Part shown: in pieces, positions 22,189-34,107 of the stretch
Layout: each line of letters opens with the position of its first letter
Numbering within the stretch: the stretch's first letter is position 1
Assembly: GCF_033958435.1 (NCBI RefSeq)
Contig: NC_134138.1
Location: 191,429,298-191,493,297 of the forward strand
Direction: 5' to 3'
Length of the DNA stretch: 64,000 nt
Origin: Carettochelys insculpta
Taxonomy: Eukaryota > Chordata > Testudines > Carettochelyidae
Made by a program: the position numbers and the translations under genes
The notes under the pieces: generated by a model
What the model was told of the DNA's origin: nothing
Database searches by the model: none
Seen by the model: only the letters and a program-made list of their open reading frames with translations

Positions 22189-25100
22189 AAAATATACAAA
22201 GTAATGTACAGCCTGACTTGTGAAGGGATAAGTCCATTAAATGTATTTCTGCTTCAAACAGACAACCAAAACTTACCTGTACAGCCCTAATTTCCATTGC
22301 CAAATGCATCTCTGGGTGCATGGTATACTAAAAATTATGTACTAAGAGAAAACCTCAGGTTCGATCTTTCTTCCATTGTTTCTTGATTGTCCCACATTAC
22401 TGTTTTGTTGGTTCTAGGTATAAAATGGTGAAAATAACATCCCTGTGATTCTTCCACAATGTCTTCTGGGCTCTTCAGTTCCTAGCTAATCTCCCAATGT
22501 CTTGGCTTTTGTGCCATGGTATGTCACTTGTAAAATAATTCTCCTGAAATTGAGTGGCCATGAAAAAAAAATCCATCACAATATTTATGAACCACTAACT
22601 TTCGTACAATGCATTCTCTAGATATTTTATATTACTGGACTTAACAGAGAACATATAAGGTTTATATGAAGACTGGGACACAACCAGTGAACATTTTAAA
22701 TAGAAATAAGTTTTTAAAAACCACAAGACAGAAAGGACGTTTGCTCCCTAAGAGAAGAATAAATAGCTCTCTCTGTCTGTTTAAACAATAAGTACCTTAC
22801 ACTGTTCACTCTGTGTGTGTGCATGTGTTGTCTTTTTTGCTGAAAAAGCATGAGAAACTATGTACATTTTCATTACTTGGAAATTGCTGATGCACTAAAC
22901 CACAGGTTTTTTTTTCCATCTTCTGTTATAAACCAGCTCCTAAAACCTGGTAGGAAGATGGTAGAGCCAGATCCTCAAATGACATAAACTCCATTAATTA
23001 TGTTAGTTTGCACAAGCTGAAGATGTGGGCTCTAGCATCCCTATAAACAACACAGCATTTCATCTTTTGTAATTAGGAACAGTGAAAGTAATGATCTAGT
23101 GGAAGAAGATTATTATTGAGCAGGATAAGGGAAGATACTGCTTGGACATAAGGAGAAGACAAAACAGGACAATATTATCACTGAATGGTGACAAAAGACA
23201 CATTGATTACAGCAAATTAAATACTAGTTAATCATCTAAAAGCCTGCCCTATTTGAAAGGGCATGGGTAAAGAAGAATATTCAAGCCAAATGAGCTACAC
23301 ATATTCTTAATATTAAGCACAAGTGTGCTGTAATGTGAAAAAGTTACATTTTGGCTCTACTGACAGAGTGTGTAATAAGGAAATGCTACACTTAAAGCGC
23401 AAAATGTATTACAATAATGTTTTCCTTCTCTATTGGAATTGCTTCCATTTCTTATTCTGCTGTATTAGTTGTCTTCCATTCTTGCTTGTAAATACATTTT
23501 CAAAAATAAATGTGAATATGCAGGAAGCTGTCTCAGGGAAGTCTGTCCCTTTAAGTGGAAATGGGCTTAACCCCTTCTGAATCTAGTTATGTACTCCATA
23601 GGTGATTAATCTTTCATTGGGCTAGTGATTAGGTTAGATGACCAGACATCATGTGATGGCAGCCTGATCTAAAGTCCACCCCACCCCACCCCGCCGTCAG
23701 AAGGGCCTTCTGTGGCAGAGAAGGGGAATAGGAGCTACAATAAAAACATAGGTGACATCTTTCTGGAGAGATCTAGCAAAGCTATCCTGCTCAGAAAAAT
23801 CTGGAGAAAAGAAGACCTAATAGGAGGGTAAAGATAGGAGCAATAACTGCAAGGGATGCAGAGCTGTCAAAAAGGTCAGTGGAGTTGGGCCTCCTTACCA
23901 ACCACAGTGAAAAAGCCTACCATAGGAAATTAGGAGACCAATAGAAGAATATTGAACAGCAGTGCCTCAAAAACTTTGACCGAAACAATTTATTTTAGGT
24001 TAATAAAGCCCATCCAGAAGACGAACACATTTCAAAACCACAGTCATGTTGGATGGCTTGGCTGGGAAGGAAACTGAACATGACATAAGTTCTATATGGG
24101 ATGCGACAAGACCTTGTTACAGACGCCTAAAATTCTTTATACGCTAGGGACGCTATCTGCCACTAAACCAGTATTACCACTTAAGAATGTAACAACTATA
24201 GTACTGTACCCTTTAATGGGAATTATTGAATGAATTAATGGGAAGAGAGAGAAAACATGTTTTCATCCACAGGCCATCGCCCTAAACAGCAAGAAGATAT
24301 ACAACCCAATTAAGAACTTAATTTGGCACCTAAATTTAAGTGACGTGTCTAGGTCAAGGCACTAGGTGAAATCTTGGGCTCAGTGAAGACAAAAGGAGTT
24401 TTATCATGGATTTAAAAGACAGAATTCCACAATTTCACCTTAAAATTAACAGGAGTTCTGTCTACGTGGACAGAAGGATTGGGCTCTTTGCCTTAGAGAA
24501 TGTTATAGCAAAGATATATTTTGATATTTCAACCAAAAGTTCTAACGTATTAACAAGTCATGCAGCAAACCCTAATTTGAAAATACATAACTGTAAAAAG
24601 ACTTATTTACTGGCAAATACTATTTCACATAAATACATATGGATTTTCAAAATTTATATCACAAGATCCAAGTGAATCTGTAAGAGCTACCAAATCTTAC
24701 TTGCATAATTATTACATGCACTGAAAAGCTTATAAAAGGGGGAAAGCAAATAACAAAAACACACACAAATTGATTTTTAATTGTGGTAATTAGTTCAGAA
24801 GTATAAATTTTGGTCAAAAAGTCGCAATTATTAATTATAGTTAAGAAAGAATGTAGTCAATATTATGTTCCTAGAATCAGAAAAACAAGCCTTTATTCAA
24901 ATTAATTACAAAAGGCATTATTTGCTTGAACAAGGGCTGGGAAGCAATTTATATAGCATTTATCTACAAACGGCAAATACAGATGCAAAAAGAAAGGGAC
25001 TCATGCTAATCAGGAAGAAGACAAGCGATGGTTTGCAACTGCATCAAAAAAAATCCCTCATATTTTTGTCAATTCGTTTTGCTCTACAAAATTGAGCACC

Positions 25101-25400
25101 TGATTCCTCAGATAATCACACAATTGAGTGCACAAAAATCCGCTACTTAACACCAAACTGAACAATTAAAATTTGCACCCATGAGAAATGTTTACATGCT
25201 TGAAATGTATTCTTTGAAAAAATGTTTCTACATGCACTAAGTATATGTACATGATGTGTGATTATGCACTTGAAGATGGATGCAAAACTGAAATAAATCA
25301 GTTGAAAGGTTCCCATTGACTTCTTAGATATTTGAGTCAAGTCCTCATATGTCAGTGAGTCTGAGACTTGTGTTTTAATGTGTTTAAGCATTTGATCATC
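22189..25400. other. Unassigned non-coding sequence
   Basis: Three kilobases of AT-rich sequence with no element I can bound. Open frames at 23323-23580, 24406-24675 and 24865-25095 are short and lack domains. A (CCCCA)n-like tract lies near 23679-23695. Confidence 0.4.
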
Positions 25401-25403
25401 TTT

Positions 25404-26109
25404 AGGGTATGCTTACACTGCTATTAAACACAAAAGGAGAGCCACGCTGCCTGATCTTGGGCTATGGGGCTCTAAAGCAGTGGCTTGCAAGCAGCATGCT
25501 GTAGCATACTCATGTGCCATGAGACCTGTCATCAATTTCCCCACACTGTGGCTCTTTGAAGAGAAATGCTGACTCCACAGAACCATGTTTGTGCCATGAA
25601 GCATCTGAAACGCTGCTTCACAACCCAAACAAGCTGGTGAGGAGCCTGCTTCCACTCCCTGCTGCAGAAAGTGGGAGGCAGGGAAGGAGGAAGGGTGCCT
25701 GTTGGAGCTGAGAAGTGGTGTAAGTGCCACATCCTGGTTTCAACAGGCTGGCGGGGAGGGGAGCCTGATGTCAGTGGTTACTCATTTATTCAATATCCCT
25801 AGCATGGCATTGAGCAGATTTTGAAAACATGTCTGTGGTCTCCATCTAGGATGGTGCATTCTGTGGTGGATTGAAAACATTAATTCATATAAACCTTGTT
25901 TATCTTGATGAATGCACTACTGTGTTTCAAACCTCTCTAGTAAGACCACAACCATAGTAAAGGTAACGGTTATGAGCAATCGATTCAGCTGAAAAATGTG
26001 GATGTCCTGTGGAAGTTTTTGTCTCATTGAATGGTGCCATGTTACTGAAAAGATTTGGATCACTCCTCTAAAGTGCAGTGTAAATTTTTGGGCTCAGGCC
26101 AGAGCCAGA
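25404..26109. mobile_element. MITE interrupted by a hAT element
   Basis: The left part (25404-25477) opens with GGGTATGCTTACACTGCTAT and reaches the 'gggctatggggctctaaag' segment. The right part (26066-26109) continues with GTGCAGTGTAAATTTTTGGG and CTCAGGCCAGAGCC. The two halves are separated by the hAT insertion at 25478-26065. The distal right terminus of the MITE is not recognisable. Confidence 0.6.
25478..26065. mobile_element. Non-autonomous hAT element with perfect 8-bp target duplication
   Basis: It begins CAGTGGCTTGCAAGCAGCAT and ends AAGATTTGGATCACTC, whose reverse complement (GAGTGATCCAAATC) loosely matches the start as hAT terminal repeats do. The 8-bp repeat CTCTAAAG stands on both sides (25470-25477 and 26066-26073), the hAT target-duplication length. 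Its two open frames (105 and 66 codons, minus) carry no transposase motif, so mobility would have depended on another element. Confidence 0.75.
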
Positions 26110-26202
26110 AGTGTTCTGTCAGAGACAGAGTGGTTAGAACAGGAGCTTGTCTAACGGAGTTTAATTTGCCCTACTTATAACAAGGATTTGTCGACACACA
26201 TA

Positions 26203-26637
26203 GGCTACGTCTACATGAGAAGCATCAGTCAACAGAAGTCACTGTCGGAAGGGATTTCTTGGCAAAACTTCTGCCGGCAGATTGTGTCTACACACAAAAG
26301 CAGATCCAGAGAGCAATCTACTCTGTGGAGAGAGAGCGCTCAGACTGCCTGGCCCTGTCTCAACAGAGCAGCCAATCAGAAGCTTTGCAAACAGGGCTGC
26401 CCAGTGAACGAGAAGACCTGTCCGTCAACAGAAGGACCCCAGAGCATCTACACAGGAGTTTTCTCAACAGAACACTGTTGAGAGAGACATTATACCGGAA
26501 CGCAAAGAAGTAAAACACTGCCAGTGGATGTGCTGAGTTTTGTCGACAGACTTGACAAAGCACATTTTGCATATAGATGCTCTGCAGTTTTTCCTGACAG
26601 AAGCCCAGTTTGCTCGGAAAAGCTACTCGTGGAGCCA
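26203..26637. mobile_element. Harbinger-like MITE, right end lost
   Basis: It begins GGCTACGTCTACATGAGAAG and is full of CAACAGAA, TGTCGACAGA and TCTACACA words arranged with partial inversion symmetry (for example tgtcgacaga near 26549). The right terminal repeat is not found; the sequence meets the SINE at about 26638. The 97- and 84-codon frames inside are not genes. Confidence 0.55.
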
Positions 26638-26800
26638 TAGGGGAGAGAGGGATAGCTCAGTGAGCTCAATCCTTGAGGGTGCAAATAGATTAAAAAAAAT
26701 AATAATCTGTCAGGAATGGTGCTTCATCCTCCTGAGAGGGCAGGGGACTGGACTTGACCTCTCAAAGTCCATTCCAGCTCTATGAGGTATGTATATCTCC
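26638..26800 (+). mobile_element. tRNA-derived SINE of the turtle Cry type
   Basis: The head is tRNA-like: GGGATAGCTCAGTGAGCTCA followed by AATCCTTGAGGG, with an A-box-like ATAGCTCAGTG and a B-box-like GAGCTCAATCC brought close by a deletion of the usual intervening ~30 bases. The body ends GGACTTGACCTCTCAAAGTC and CTATGAGGTATGTATATCTC, as in the cryptodiran turtle SINE. Such SINEs are moved by a LINE that recognises their 3' end. The host-group inference relies on recalled similarity. Confidence 0.7.
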
Positions 26801-26847
26801 ATATATATGTGTAGCCATATCAACTACACTTACAAATATCTGTTATA

Positions 26848-26938
26848 TAAAAAGTAGTCCTATAGCACCTTAGAAACTAACAAATGTATTAGGTCATGAG
26901 CTTTCATGGGTAAAACCCACTTCCTCAGATGAATTATT
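26848..26938 (-). mobile_element. Penelope-like 3' tail fragment
   Basis: On the minus strand it reads ATGAAAGCTCATGACCTAAT and then TTTCTAAGGTGCTATAGGAC, the tail sequence seen in the head-to-head pairs. Both the outer terminus and all coding sequence are missing. No target duplication was seen. Confidence 0.6.
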
Positions 26939-27454
26939 TGGCATGCTTGATTTGAACTGTAAAATATATATTTATGCTTACATACGAAAACAAAAATGTA
27001 CCTGAGGAGAAACAACAGGCATAAGTAGACTGTGGCAGGGAAACATCGAGTATATAAGGGTTTGTTGTTTGAGAATAATATAATTTATTCTAAACTTTGT
27101 GTCCCAAACTGATTCAGAACCTAAGAACGGGAAAACTACCTCTTCCAGGGACAAAACACCCTCACAGATTTTTCTTCGCTTCACTACCAGTTTCACATGC
27201 ATTTTAAAGGTGACAAAGGGGCACCAGATATGTATGTGAAATCCCACCTCCAATACCAAGCATCATTACATGTTTAAATGAGACTGAAATAGCGTTTTAA
27301 AAGCTATTTTTAGCAATGCCTCACATTTATGATTCTTGAATAGACTTCAGGGCTAACAAGAGTTCAAAGTTGCATCATAACACAAACAGTAAAAAGGAGA
27401 CAGCCATATCAACATCTCTACTATAGACATGCAAGTAGTATTTCCTAATTGTCA

Positions 27455-27634
27455 GGGTGGCTAACCACTGGTACACACTGCTTAGGGAGGTTGTGGAATG
27501 TCCAACGTTGGAAATATTTAACATCAGGTTAGGTAAACATCTATCAGGGACAAACTAGATGAACCGCCTGAGCGCAAAGGATTGGACTTGACCTCTAAAG
27601 GTACCTTCCAATTCTAGTAGTCTATGATTCTAAG
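27455..27634 (+). mobile_element. CR1 LINE 3' end
   Basis: The plus strand has GGGAGGTTGTGGAATGTCCA, then ATCTATCAGGGACAAACTAG and GGACTTGACCTCTAAAGGTA, ending with TAGTCTATGATTCTAAG. This is the last ~180 bp of CR1: the end of ORF2, the short 3' UTR and the ATTCTATGATTCT terminal repeat that CR1 uses in place of poly(A). Confidence 0.85.
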
Positions 27635-27640
27635 TAAAAA

Positions 27641-29730
27641 ACTGCAAAAAATCATGGTAATAGTGCATTAGTTATCTAAAGCAAGATCAGTGCATAACTG
27701 CACTTTAGTTTTCTTTTCTTTACTCCTTGTCCCTGCTGTGTCATCCAAAAGTTCATTTCTCTCCAGTATTCTTTGAAGTGCCAATATTTTAAGCTTCATA
27801 CAGTTAGAGGAAAATGAAATATTTCCTCGGGATAACTTTGGGGTGCCTAATTACATCGTGTACAGTAATGGAGCATACTGTAAAGTTTGAATTCAAACCC
27901 AGCATGCCAATCAGTAAATGATGAAGATGAATTTCATTTCAGTCCTTTCAATTTATTCCATCCCCAAAGCTTTTCAAAGTCTTTTCTGAAATTTTCATCT
28001 ACACAATGGATTTTGTTTCACTGTCCACACATTGCTTAGATATTATACAATCATATCTAATCCAGTTATAGTTGACTGGTTTTGTTTTTTTTTTAATCTG
28101 GGACATATAAGTGATGCTGATGATACAATTTTGTTCTAAAGCAGATTGTTTGGAATTCTACATTCCTTCTGAGGAGAGGCTCTTGTTCAAAGGCTTCATA
28201 CTGTGGAGTGGTGGGAGAAGTCCTATTCTCCTTCTGATAGGACACTCTGGATTCTAAAACTTTCATGAGGAAATGAGTATGCAGTGCAGACAGACGGATG
28301 CTCATTGTAAAGAGAAATTCAGAACAATCATGAGTTACTTTGCTGGGATTTCTCCCTCTGTACTATTGTTTCATGAACGGTTCTGTGTGCGCCCCCCGCA
28401 CCCACCACTTTTTAAGAGCTTCACATTGTTCAGTATCCCTCTTTGATCGTCTGTTTCAGTGGGGTTGACCTCCATTGGTGGGCAGCTGGACTTTCATCAA
28501 ATAAACATGTTTAGATGTGTTCCTTCTTTCTATTAGCATTTGAATACAGTTCCGTGTTTAATGCCAATGCTATAGTTTGAAGACTTTCACACTGTTGCTA
28601 AGGACTCTTTTGCAAAGATAGTCATGTTGTTAAGATACTTGCATTGGCAAAATGTCTCTATAAAGATGCCAATGCTACCAAAGCAGGAGGATACAGAGTA
28701 TTCTCGACCACCTGACTTCTGCAACTACTGGGGACTTTATTATTATCTTCCTTAAGGGCCATCTACATCCCTTTCCAGTAAAAGGGCATGCTCTTCATGG
28801 AACTCCACACACAGAAGCACAAAGTGTTTTTCTGAAATATTTCCAAAAGAAAGCCCTTTCTCTGTCTGCCACTGACCATCTCAATTTATAATGTCCTTGA
28901 TGTATTTTGCCTCTCCAAGACTATTCTAAACCACACAGAGAAAGAGACAGGCAATGACCTAATAATGAGCACAACAGACAATGGTTATCTTTTATTTAAG
29001 AGCAAAACAAACAGACCAAAAAATACGCAGGATGCTAATCACAGAAGTCAAAAATATTGAGATGCAGAAAGTAGTAAAGCCCACCACAGCAAATTCTTGT
29101 GAAGGTCACTGCCAATTAACTGCTTAGAATTTCACTTGCATGTTCTAGTTAATGAGAAGAATCAAGTCAAAGAAAAAAAAAAACACATGCTGCAGTGGAT
29201 CTTCCTTATCCTTATATAACCCCGTGCTGGAACAGCCTTCTTTTGAGGAGTTCATACTAGAGCTAATGGAAGATAAATGTTTCCCTCAGTCATATTTACA
29301 CCCTTTTGTGTCAGGCATATTCCTTGTTTTCTTGAATTGCAAGGGTGATCCCCTTTTTCATAATGGAAATTTGCACCGCTCCAAACACACCCTTAGGATT
29401 TATGAACACTATGCAGAATGATTAAACTGGAACCCCTATGCCTGATGCTAGCCCAGTAATGTGTGGGGGGGAGGGGGGAACGAATATTTTTTTAAGATAT
29501 GATTTTATTATCTTCAGCAACACATTAATGAAATATTCTTCACAGCAAATTTTAATCTAAGGTCCTGTGACTAATACAGTAAATGTGGAAACTGACAGCA
29601 CATGCTTGGGGTTGTCAAATGGCTTCATTGCCACTTGAATGGCTCTTTCACAGGTTCAATGTTCTGCTAATAGGTCTGGCAGGCTTTTACACTTTTAAAG
29701 TAACTAGCTCCTCTTCAGCTTTACCACTAG
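27641..29730. other. Unassigned non-coding sequence
   Basis: No gene recognised. 'agggccatctacatcccttt' near 28756 resembles the left end of the Harbinger relic (GGCCACATCTACATTAGG) and may be a decayed MITE end. The 89-codon frame at 29152-29421 has no domain. Confidence 0.35.
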
Positions 29731-29733
29731 CTT

Positions 29734-29926
29734 TACCATATCTGAACATTCAAAAAACAGAGGACTCCCTGAGACGGAGTGTGTCTGTATCCATATCTAC
29801 CAACCCACATGGTATTAACTTAGATATAGTACCTATCGAATAGTGACAGAACATGACTTGGTAGATACGGATACAGACACACTCCCTCTCAGTGGCATCC
29901 TCTTTTTTGAAAGTTCAAATATGGTA
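29734..29926. mobile_element. Palindromic MITE, 193 bp
   Basis: Arms of 69 and 68 bp (29734-29802 and 29859-29926) are inverted copies around a 56-bp loop. Both carry TACCATAT, TCAAAAAA, GAGGA and the long word GAGTGTGTCTGTATCC. Differences are a handful of substitutions and indels. The length and layout are those of a foldback MITE; the superfamily is unknown. Confidence 0.65.
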
Positions 29927-30299
29927 ACCCTAAGAACAATGATCAGAAGAAACAGATGACTGGACATTAAGAAAAAAAGGTGCCCCAATTTTTTGGGTTC
30001 TCTATGCAGCTGTATATTCCATGTATGGTTCCTGATGACCCTGGCACACATTCCCATTCTGTTTGAGAACTCATACTCTATTCAATAACACAAATGAATT
30101 TTATCAAAAGGGAATGAGGCCAAAGTCTGTCAAATTTTTAAATGTAAAAATTCCATTGTCTTTTTTCATTGACTAAAGACCTTTACGTAAAAAAGTTTGA
30201 GCCGTCTCTACACTCTCCTATTTTCTTATTCATGGAAAGTGGGGAAAAGTGTCCTAAAATTTCCACATTAGAGCCCTGAAAAAATCTTCCATATAGTTA

Positions 30300-30324
30300 A
30301 AAACAAACAAACAAACAAACAAAA
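30300..30324. repeat. (AAAC)n microsatellite
   Basis: Repeated aaac units between 'agttaaaaac' and 'cagccctgcag'. A similar and longer tract lies at about 62033-62067. Confidence 0.9.
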
Positions 30325-30385
30325 CCAGCCCTGCAGTGACGTGCTGTCAAAATTTTACAGGAACTCTCTCAATTTTTGAACCTCA

Positions 30386-30661
30386 GGCTATGTCTAGATT
30401 GCAGGCTTTTGTCAAGAGACCAGAAGCCTGCCAACAGAAGTGTGACACATCAGGAGCCTTCTGCTGACATACCAGTCATCCTCATGCCATGAGGATGAAG
30501 GGATGTGTTGGCAGAGGGGGCTTTCCCAACATTTGGGCCTGTGTGGACAGGCCAAATGTCGGGAAATCCTCTCCCAACAGAACTGTCTGCAGGAGATATG
30601 CAAATGTGTTGTGCAATCTGCGTATATTTTACTGAAAGTTCTCAGCATTCTAGACTTAGCC
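30386..30661. mobile_element. Harbinger-type MITE with perfect TCA target duplication
   Basis: The ends are GGCTATGTCTAGATTGCAGG and CATTCTAGACTTAGCC in inverted orientation, bracketed by TCA at 30383-30385 and 30662-30664. Internally 'aacatttgggcctgtgtgga' faces 'caggccaaatgtcggg', forming a hairpin. The 3-bp duplication and GGC...GCC ends match the other MITEs of this window. Confidence 0.8.
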
Positions 30662-30664
30662 TCA

Positions 30665-31356
30665 GTAAATAATATATTTACAATTCCCTGAATAAAATAC
30701 TATGCACCCTCCCTATATTCACCCTGCCAAAAATATCTCTAAACCCTTTAACTCTGTGACCACCCCCACCTCAGAATTCCATGAACTTCATGCTCTCATG
30801 GTTTCAAAACATAAAATTTGGCTTATTTCCTCTCATCCCATCAAGCATCCATCTCCTCAACACCTTATGATGGCTCCTCTAGATAGGAACAGATGCCAAG
30901 TAGGGGAGCTAATAGTAGCAGTTGGTGGGTTGTCCTGTGATATCTGCTACCAGACAAGTCATCCTGAAGTGTCCAGCTGAGACGGATGAAGTGGAAGCAC
31001 TCATCCCCTACCAGGGGGCCTTGATGACCAGGTCGTTAATGGGTCTCCTTTTCTTTTCTTAATGAGAACTGGGCTTCTTTGAATCAGACTGGCCTTCACC
31101 TGTTCTAGCTGACATACCGGGTAGAGGCGCAGAGCTCCTTGGCTCCTTTCAGTACTAAGTTTTCACAGTATTGGATGAGCCTGAGAAGGCACCAATGGAA
31201 AAAAAGATTTGCAGAAGCAGTTAAAGAATGCCCACTCAGTACAGCAATAGCCTGGGCACATGTGCTCTCCTCCACAACATGCTGCAGCAGTGGCTGGTGA
31301 GAAATGGGCTTGGGACCACAAAGACTACAGAATTCATCTCCCTTTTATGCCCAGAG
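30665..31356. other. Unassigned non-coding sequence
   Basis: No repeat or gene recognised. Confidence 0.35.
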
Positions 31357-31903
31357 CAGCAGTTCCCAACTGGCTTGAGACTGTGACCCATTTTGACAAT
31401 TCTGTAAGACTCTGTGACCCAAGGCAATTCAAAACCAAGGTAGGGGTGTGTTCTCCTCCTTGCAGCCCCAAACCACCTCCCCGCCCCCAGGCCTAAACCC
31501 CTCACAACCCCAAACCTCTCCCCCCAACCCCCAGGCTTACACACCTTCAGAGCCCCAAACCACCCCCACACCTACCTCACAAGAGCTCTACTGATGCTCC
31601 CCGCTCCTTCACCAGACCGCTGCTGCGGCCACCTCCTCTGCACAGCTCCCCCTCAGCCCCCCCGACTCCATTTCCCTCCTGCAGCATGGTCAGTTTCCTG
31701 CCCTGCCTTGCTGAAATGCCATGAAACCAATTAAGCTGAGTTCCATTTCATCACAGCAGGGATTGGGAGCTGGAGGAGTGAGCAGTGGCAAAGGTGGGAG
31801 CTGCAAATGGGTCCTTAAAGACACACATGGCTGAGAGCTGCCCAGCCAGTGACCCTTAGAAAATCTAATGTTTGGGTCCCAACCCATAGATTGGGAATCC
31901 CTG
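31357..31903. mobile_element. Non-autonomous hAT-like element, 547 bp
   Basis: The ends CAGCAGTTCCCAA and TTGGGAATCCCTG are imperfect inverted repeats of the hAT CAGxGGTTCxCAA type. The flanking octamers (GCCCAGAG and ACCTATAG) agree at only four positions, so the target duplication is decayed. The interior includes a C-rich tract (31455-31575). Frames of up to 111 codons inside have low-complexity composition and are not genes. Confidence 0.55.
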
Positions 31904-31909
31904 ACCTAT

Positions 31910-33665
31910 AGAGATGGGAGTACATCACAGTGATATCTAAAAAGGTAGTTCCCTGGCATTAACAGCCTTATTCACAGCAATACGGTACACTCAGCACTGA
32001 AAAGTCTAACAGAGACTCCTGCATTTCGGGGAGGACTGCAAAGAAGTGCAATGCCATGACAGAGCTAACTAAACCTATGCTGCACCACTTCCAGCCTGGG
32101 TATCAGACCACAACAGAAATCATCCATGCCTGCCCTATTTCACGTCCACAGACAATTGCCTTGATTTGTTTATCACTTCTCTGTAGTTTATATTATCTTC
32201 ATGTCAGAATTAAACAGCATAGAGGATTCACAGTAATTTACATTCCTACAGTGACCAGAATACTAAAAAGTAAATCAAATTAACTTGGTAAAATGGCAAC
32301 TGAAAACAACAAGTTCACCTACTCCATCCTAAACAGCAGTAAATGAAAAAAATTGGTAAGAGAAAAAAAATTAGATTTAAAGAAAGATTGGGTTTTAGGA
32401 ACTATAAATACATTCTGTATTTCTGAAGATCCACAGCTTGCTAACTATGGCAAATCTCTACATAAAACATAACTGGATATTGCTGTTCAGTTTTTGCTAA
32501 TCCTTGTCCCTACATGGGATTTCTAACTACACAGTTTTCTAAAATGGAGTATGTGCTTCCTGCTGCCCATGAATCTCTATTTCAATCACAGATATCTATC
32601 ATGGATCTTAAACATCGTGCAATCCTGAACAAGCTTTCTAGTCAGCTTGCCCATGACACGCAACAAACATAGCAAAGGCTGCACAGTAACATGCCTGTAT
32701 AAATTTTCAGCTAATGGTACTGGTCCTAAATTTATCCAAACATTATATATAATACAATACAAATATCCATGGAATAAATTTAACTCAATTCTTTTTACCC
32801 AAGTGTGACAGCTACAGTTACAACTTACACCTAGTCCAAAAATACTGGATATGACCACTATTTTATGGTTTGCCGCAACGATTGCAGAATTTCAGAGCCA
32901 AAACTTAATTCATTCCTCAAAGAGCTAGCATGTAAATGCCTTCTACAAAAATACTGTTACACAATTTTGTAGAAGGCCTCTCACAATTTGTGCCATTTCC
33001 ATTTTATTTTTTTCTCTGAGCAACTGAGTAAAATGAAAGGATATGAAAAGAAAAGAAAATACATTCATGGACAGAGACATCAGGACACAAAATCATCCAA
33101 AGAGCATCATAAATCTGTATGATTTCACTGATTCACAGAATCTGGATGTAGATCTCAGAAGTAGTAGTCAGCAGAATGATCCATAAAAGCTCTCGTAAGT
33201 TACACAAATTACCCTCAGCTGCACCTCTGAAGAGACTCCAAAGTCTAAGTTATTGCTTTGAAATTCAGTTGCAAGATCTCTCTTTTACAGACAAACATTT
33301 CAGAAAAGGCTTGTCCAGAGAAAATACACACTTTTGGCTAGACCATGTTTCCTCCTAAATATCCAACAAAACATGGGTACAAGTAGGCAGGAGGATGTAG
33401 ATGGAGGGATTTAAAAAAAACCAAACCAAAAAAACCCTTCAAGCATGCATGGGTCTTGGTTACTTAGCCTACTTCACTTTTGCACCATAGATGCTGGAAC
33501 TATGCCATGCTCGGGGTGTTTCTGCACCCCTTAGACTGAAGTTGTTTCTATCATATACAGTTTGGCTCCAGAGCATTCAGCACTCCCAAAATACAAATTG
33601 CTTCAGCTCCCCTGCTTTTCAGAGATTATTACAGAAAAGGAAAGTCTGCGGATTCAGTGAGACTC
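31910..33665. other. Unassigned non-coding sequence
   Basis: AT-rich, no gene or named repeat. A small perfect-looking hairpin, ttctacaaaa and ttttgtagaa, stands at about 32941-32975. Confidence 0.4.
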
Positions 33666-33668
33666 AAC

Positions 33669-34104
33669 GGCCGTGTCTACACGTGCCCCAAACTTCGAAA
33701 TGGCCATGCAAATGGCCATTTCGAAGTTTACTAATGAAGCGCTGAAATGCATATTCAGCGCTTCGTTAGCATGCGGGCGGCAGCGGCGCTTCGAAATTGA
33801 CGCGCCTTGCCGCCGCGCGGCGCGTCCAGACGGGGCTCCTTTTCGAAAGGACGCCACCTACTTCGAAGTCCCCTTATTCCCATGAGCTCATGGGAATAAG
33901 GGGACTTCGAAGTAGGCGGGGCCCTTTCGAAAAGGAGCCCCGTCTGGACGCGCCGCGCGGCGGCAAGGCGCGTCAATTTCGAAGCGCCGCTGCCGCCCGC
34001 ATGCTAACGAAGTGCTGAATATGCATTTCAGCGCTTCATTAGTAAACTTCGAAATGGCCATTTGCATGGCCATTTCGAAGTTTGGGGCACGTGTAGACGT
34101 AGCC
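33669..34104. mobile_element. Near-perfect palindromic Harbinger-type MITE, 436 bp
   Basis: The whole element is a dyad centred on GAGCTC at about 33884-33889. The left arm opens GGCCGTGTCTACACGTGCCC and the right arm ends in its inverse with GTAGCC. Both arms carry TTCGAAATGGCCATGCAAAT, GCATGCGGGCGGCAGCGGCG and CGAAGTAGG words, and I found only scattered single-base differences between arms. It is CpG- and TTCGAA-rich in AT-rich surroundings. The flanks AAC and AAT may be a decayed 3-bp duplication. It sits at the 5' edge of a MIR copy. Mirror-image open frames on both strands are produced by the palindrome. Confidence 0.85.
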
Positions 34105-34107
34105 AAT

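Noticed and set aside
33673..34106. Pairs of identical open frames on opposite strands
   Set aside because: They are mirror products of the perfect palindrome, not genes.
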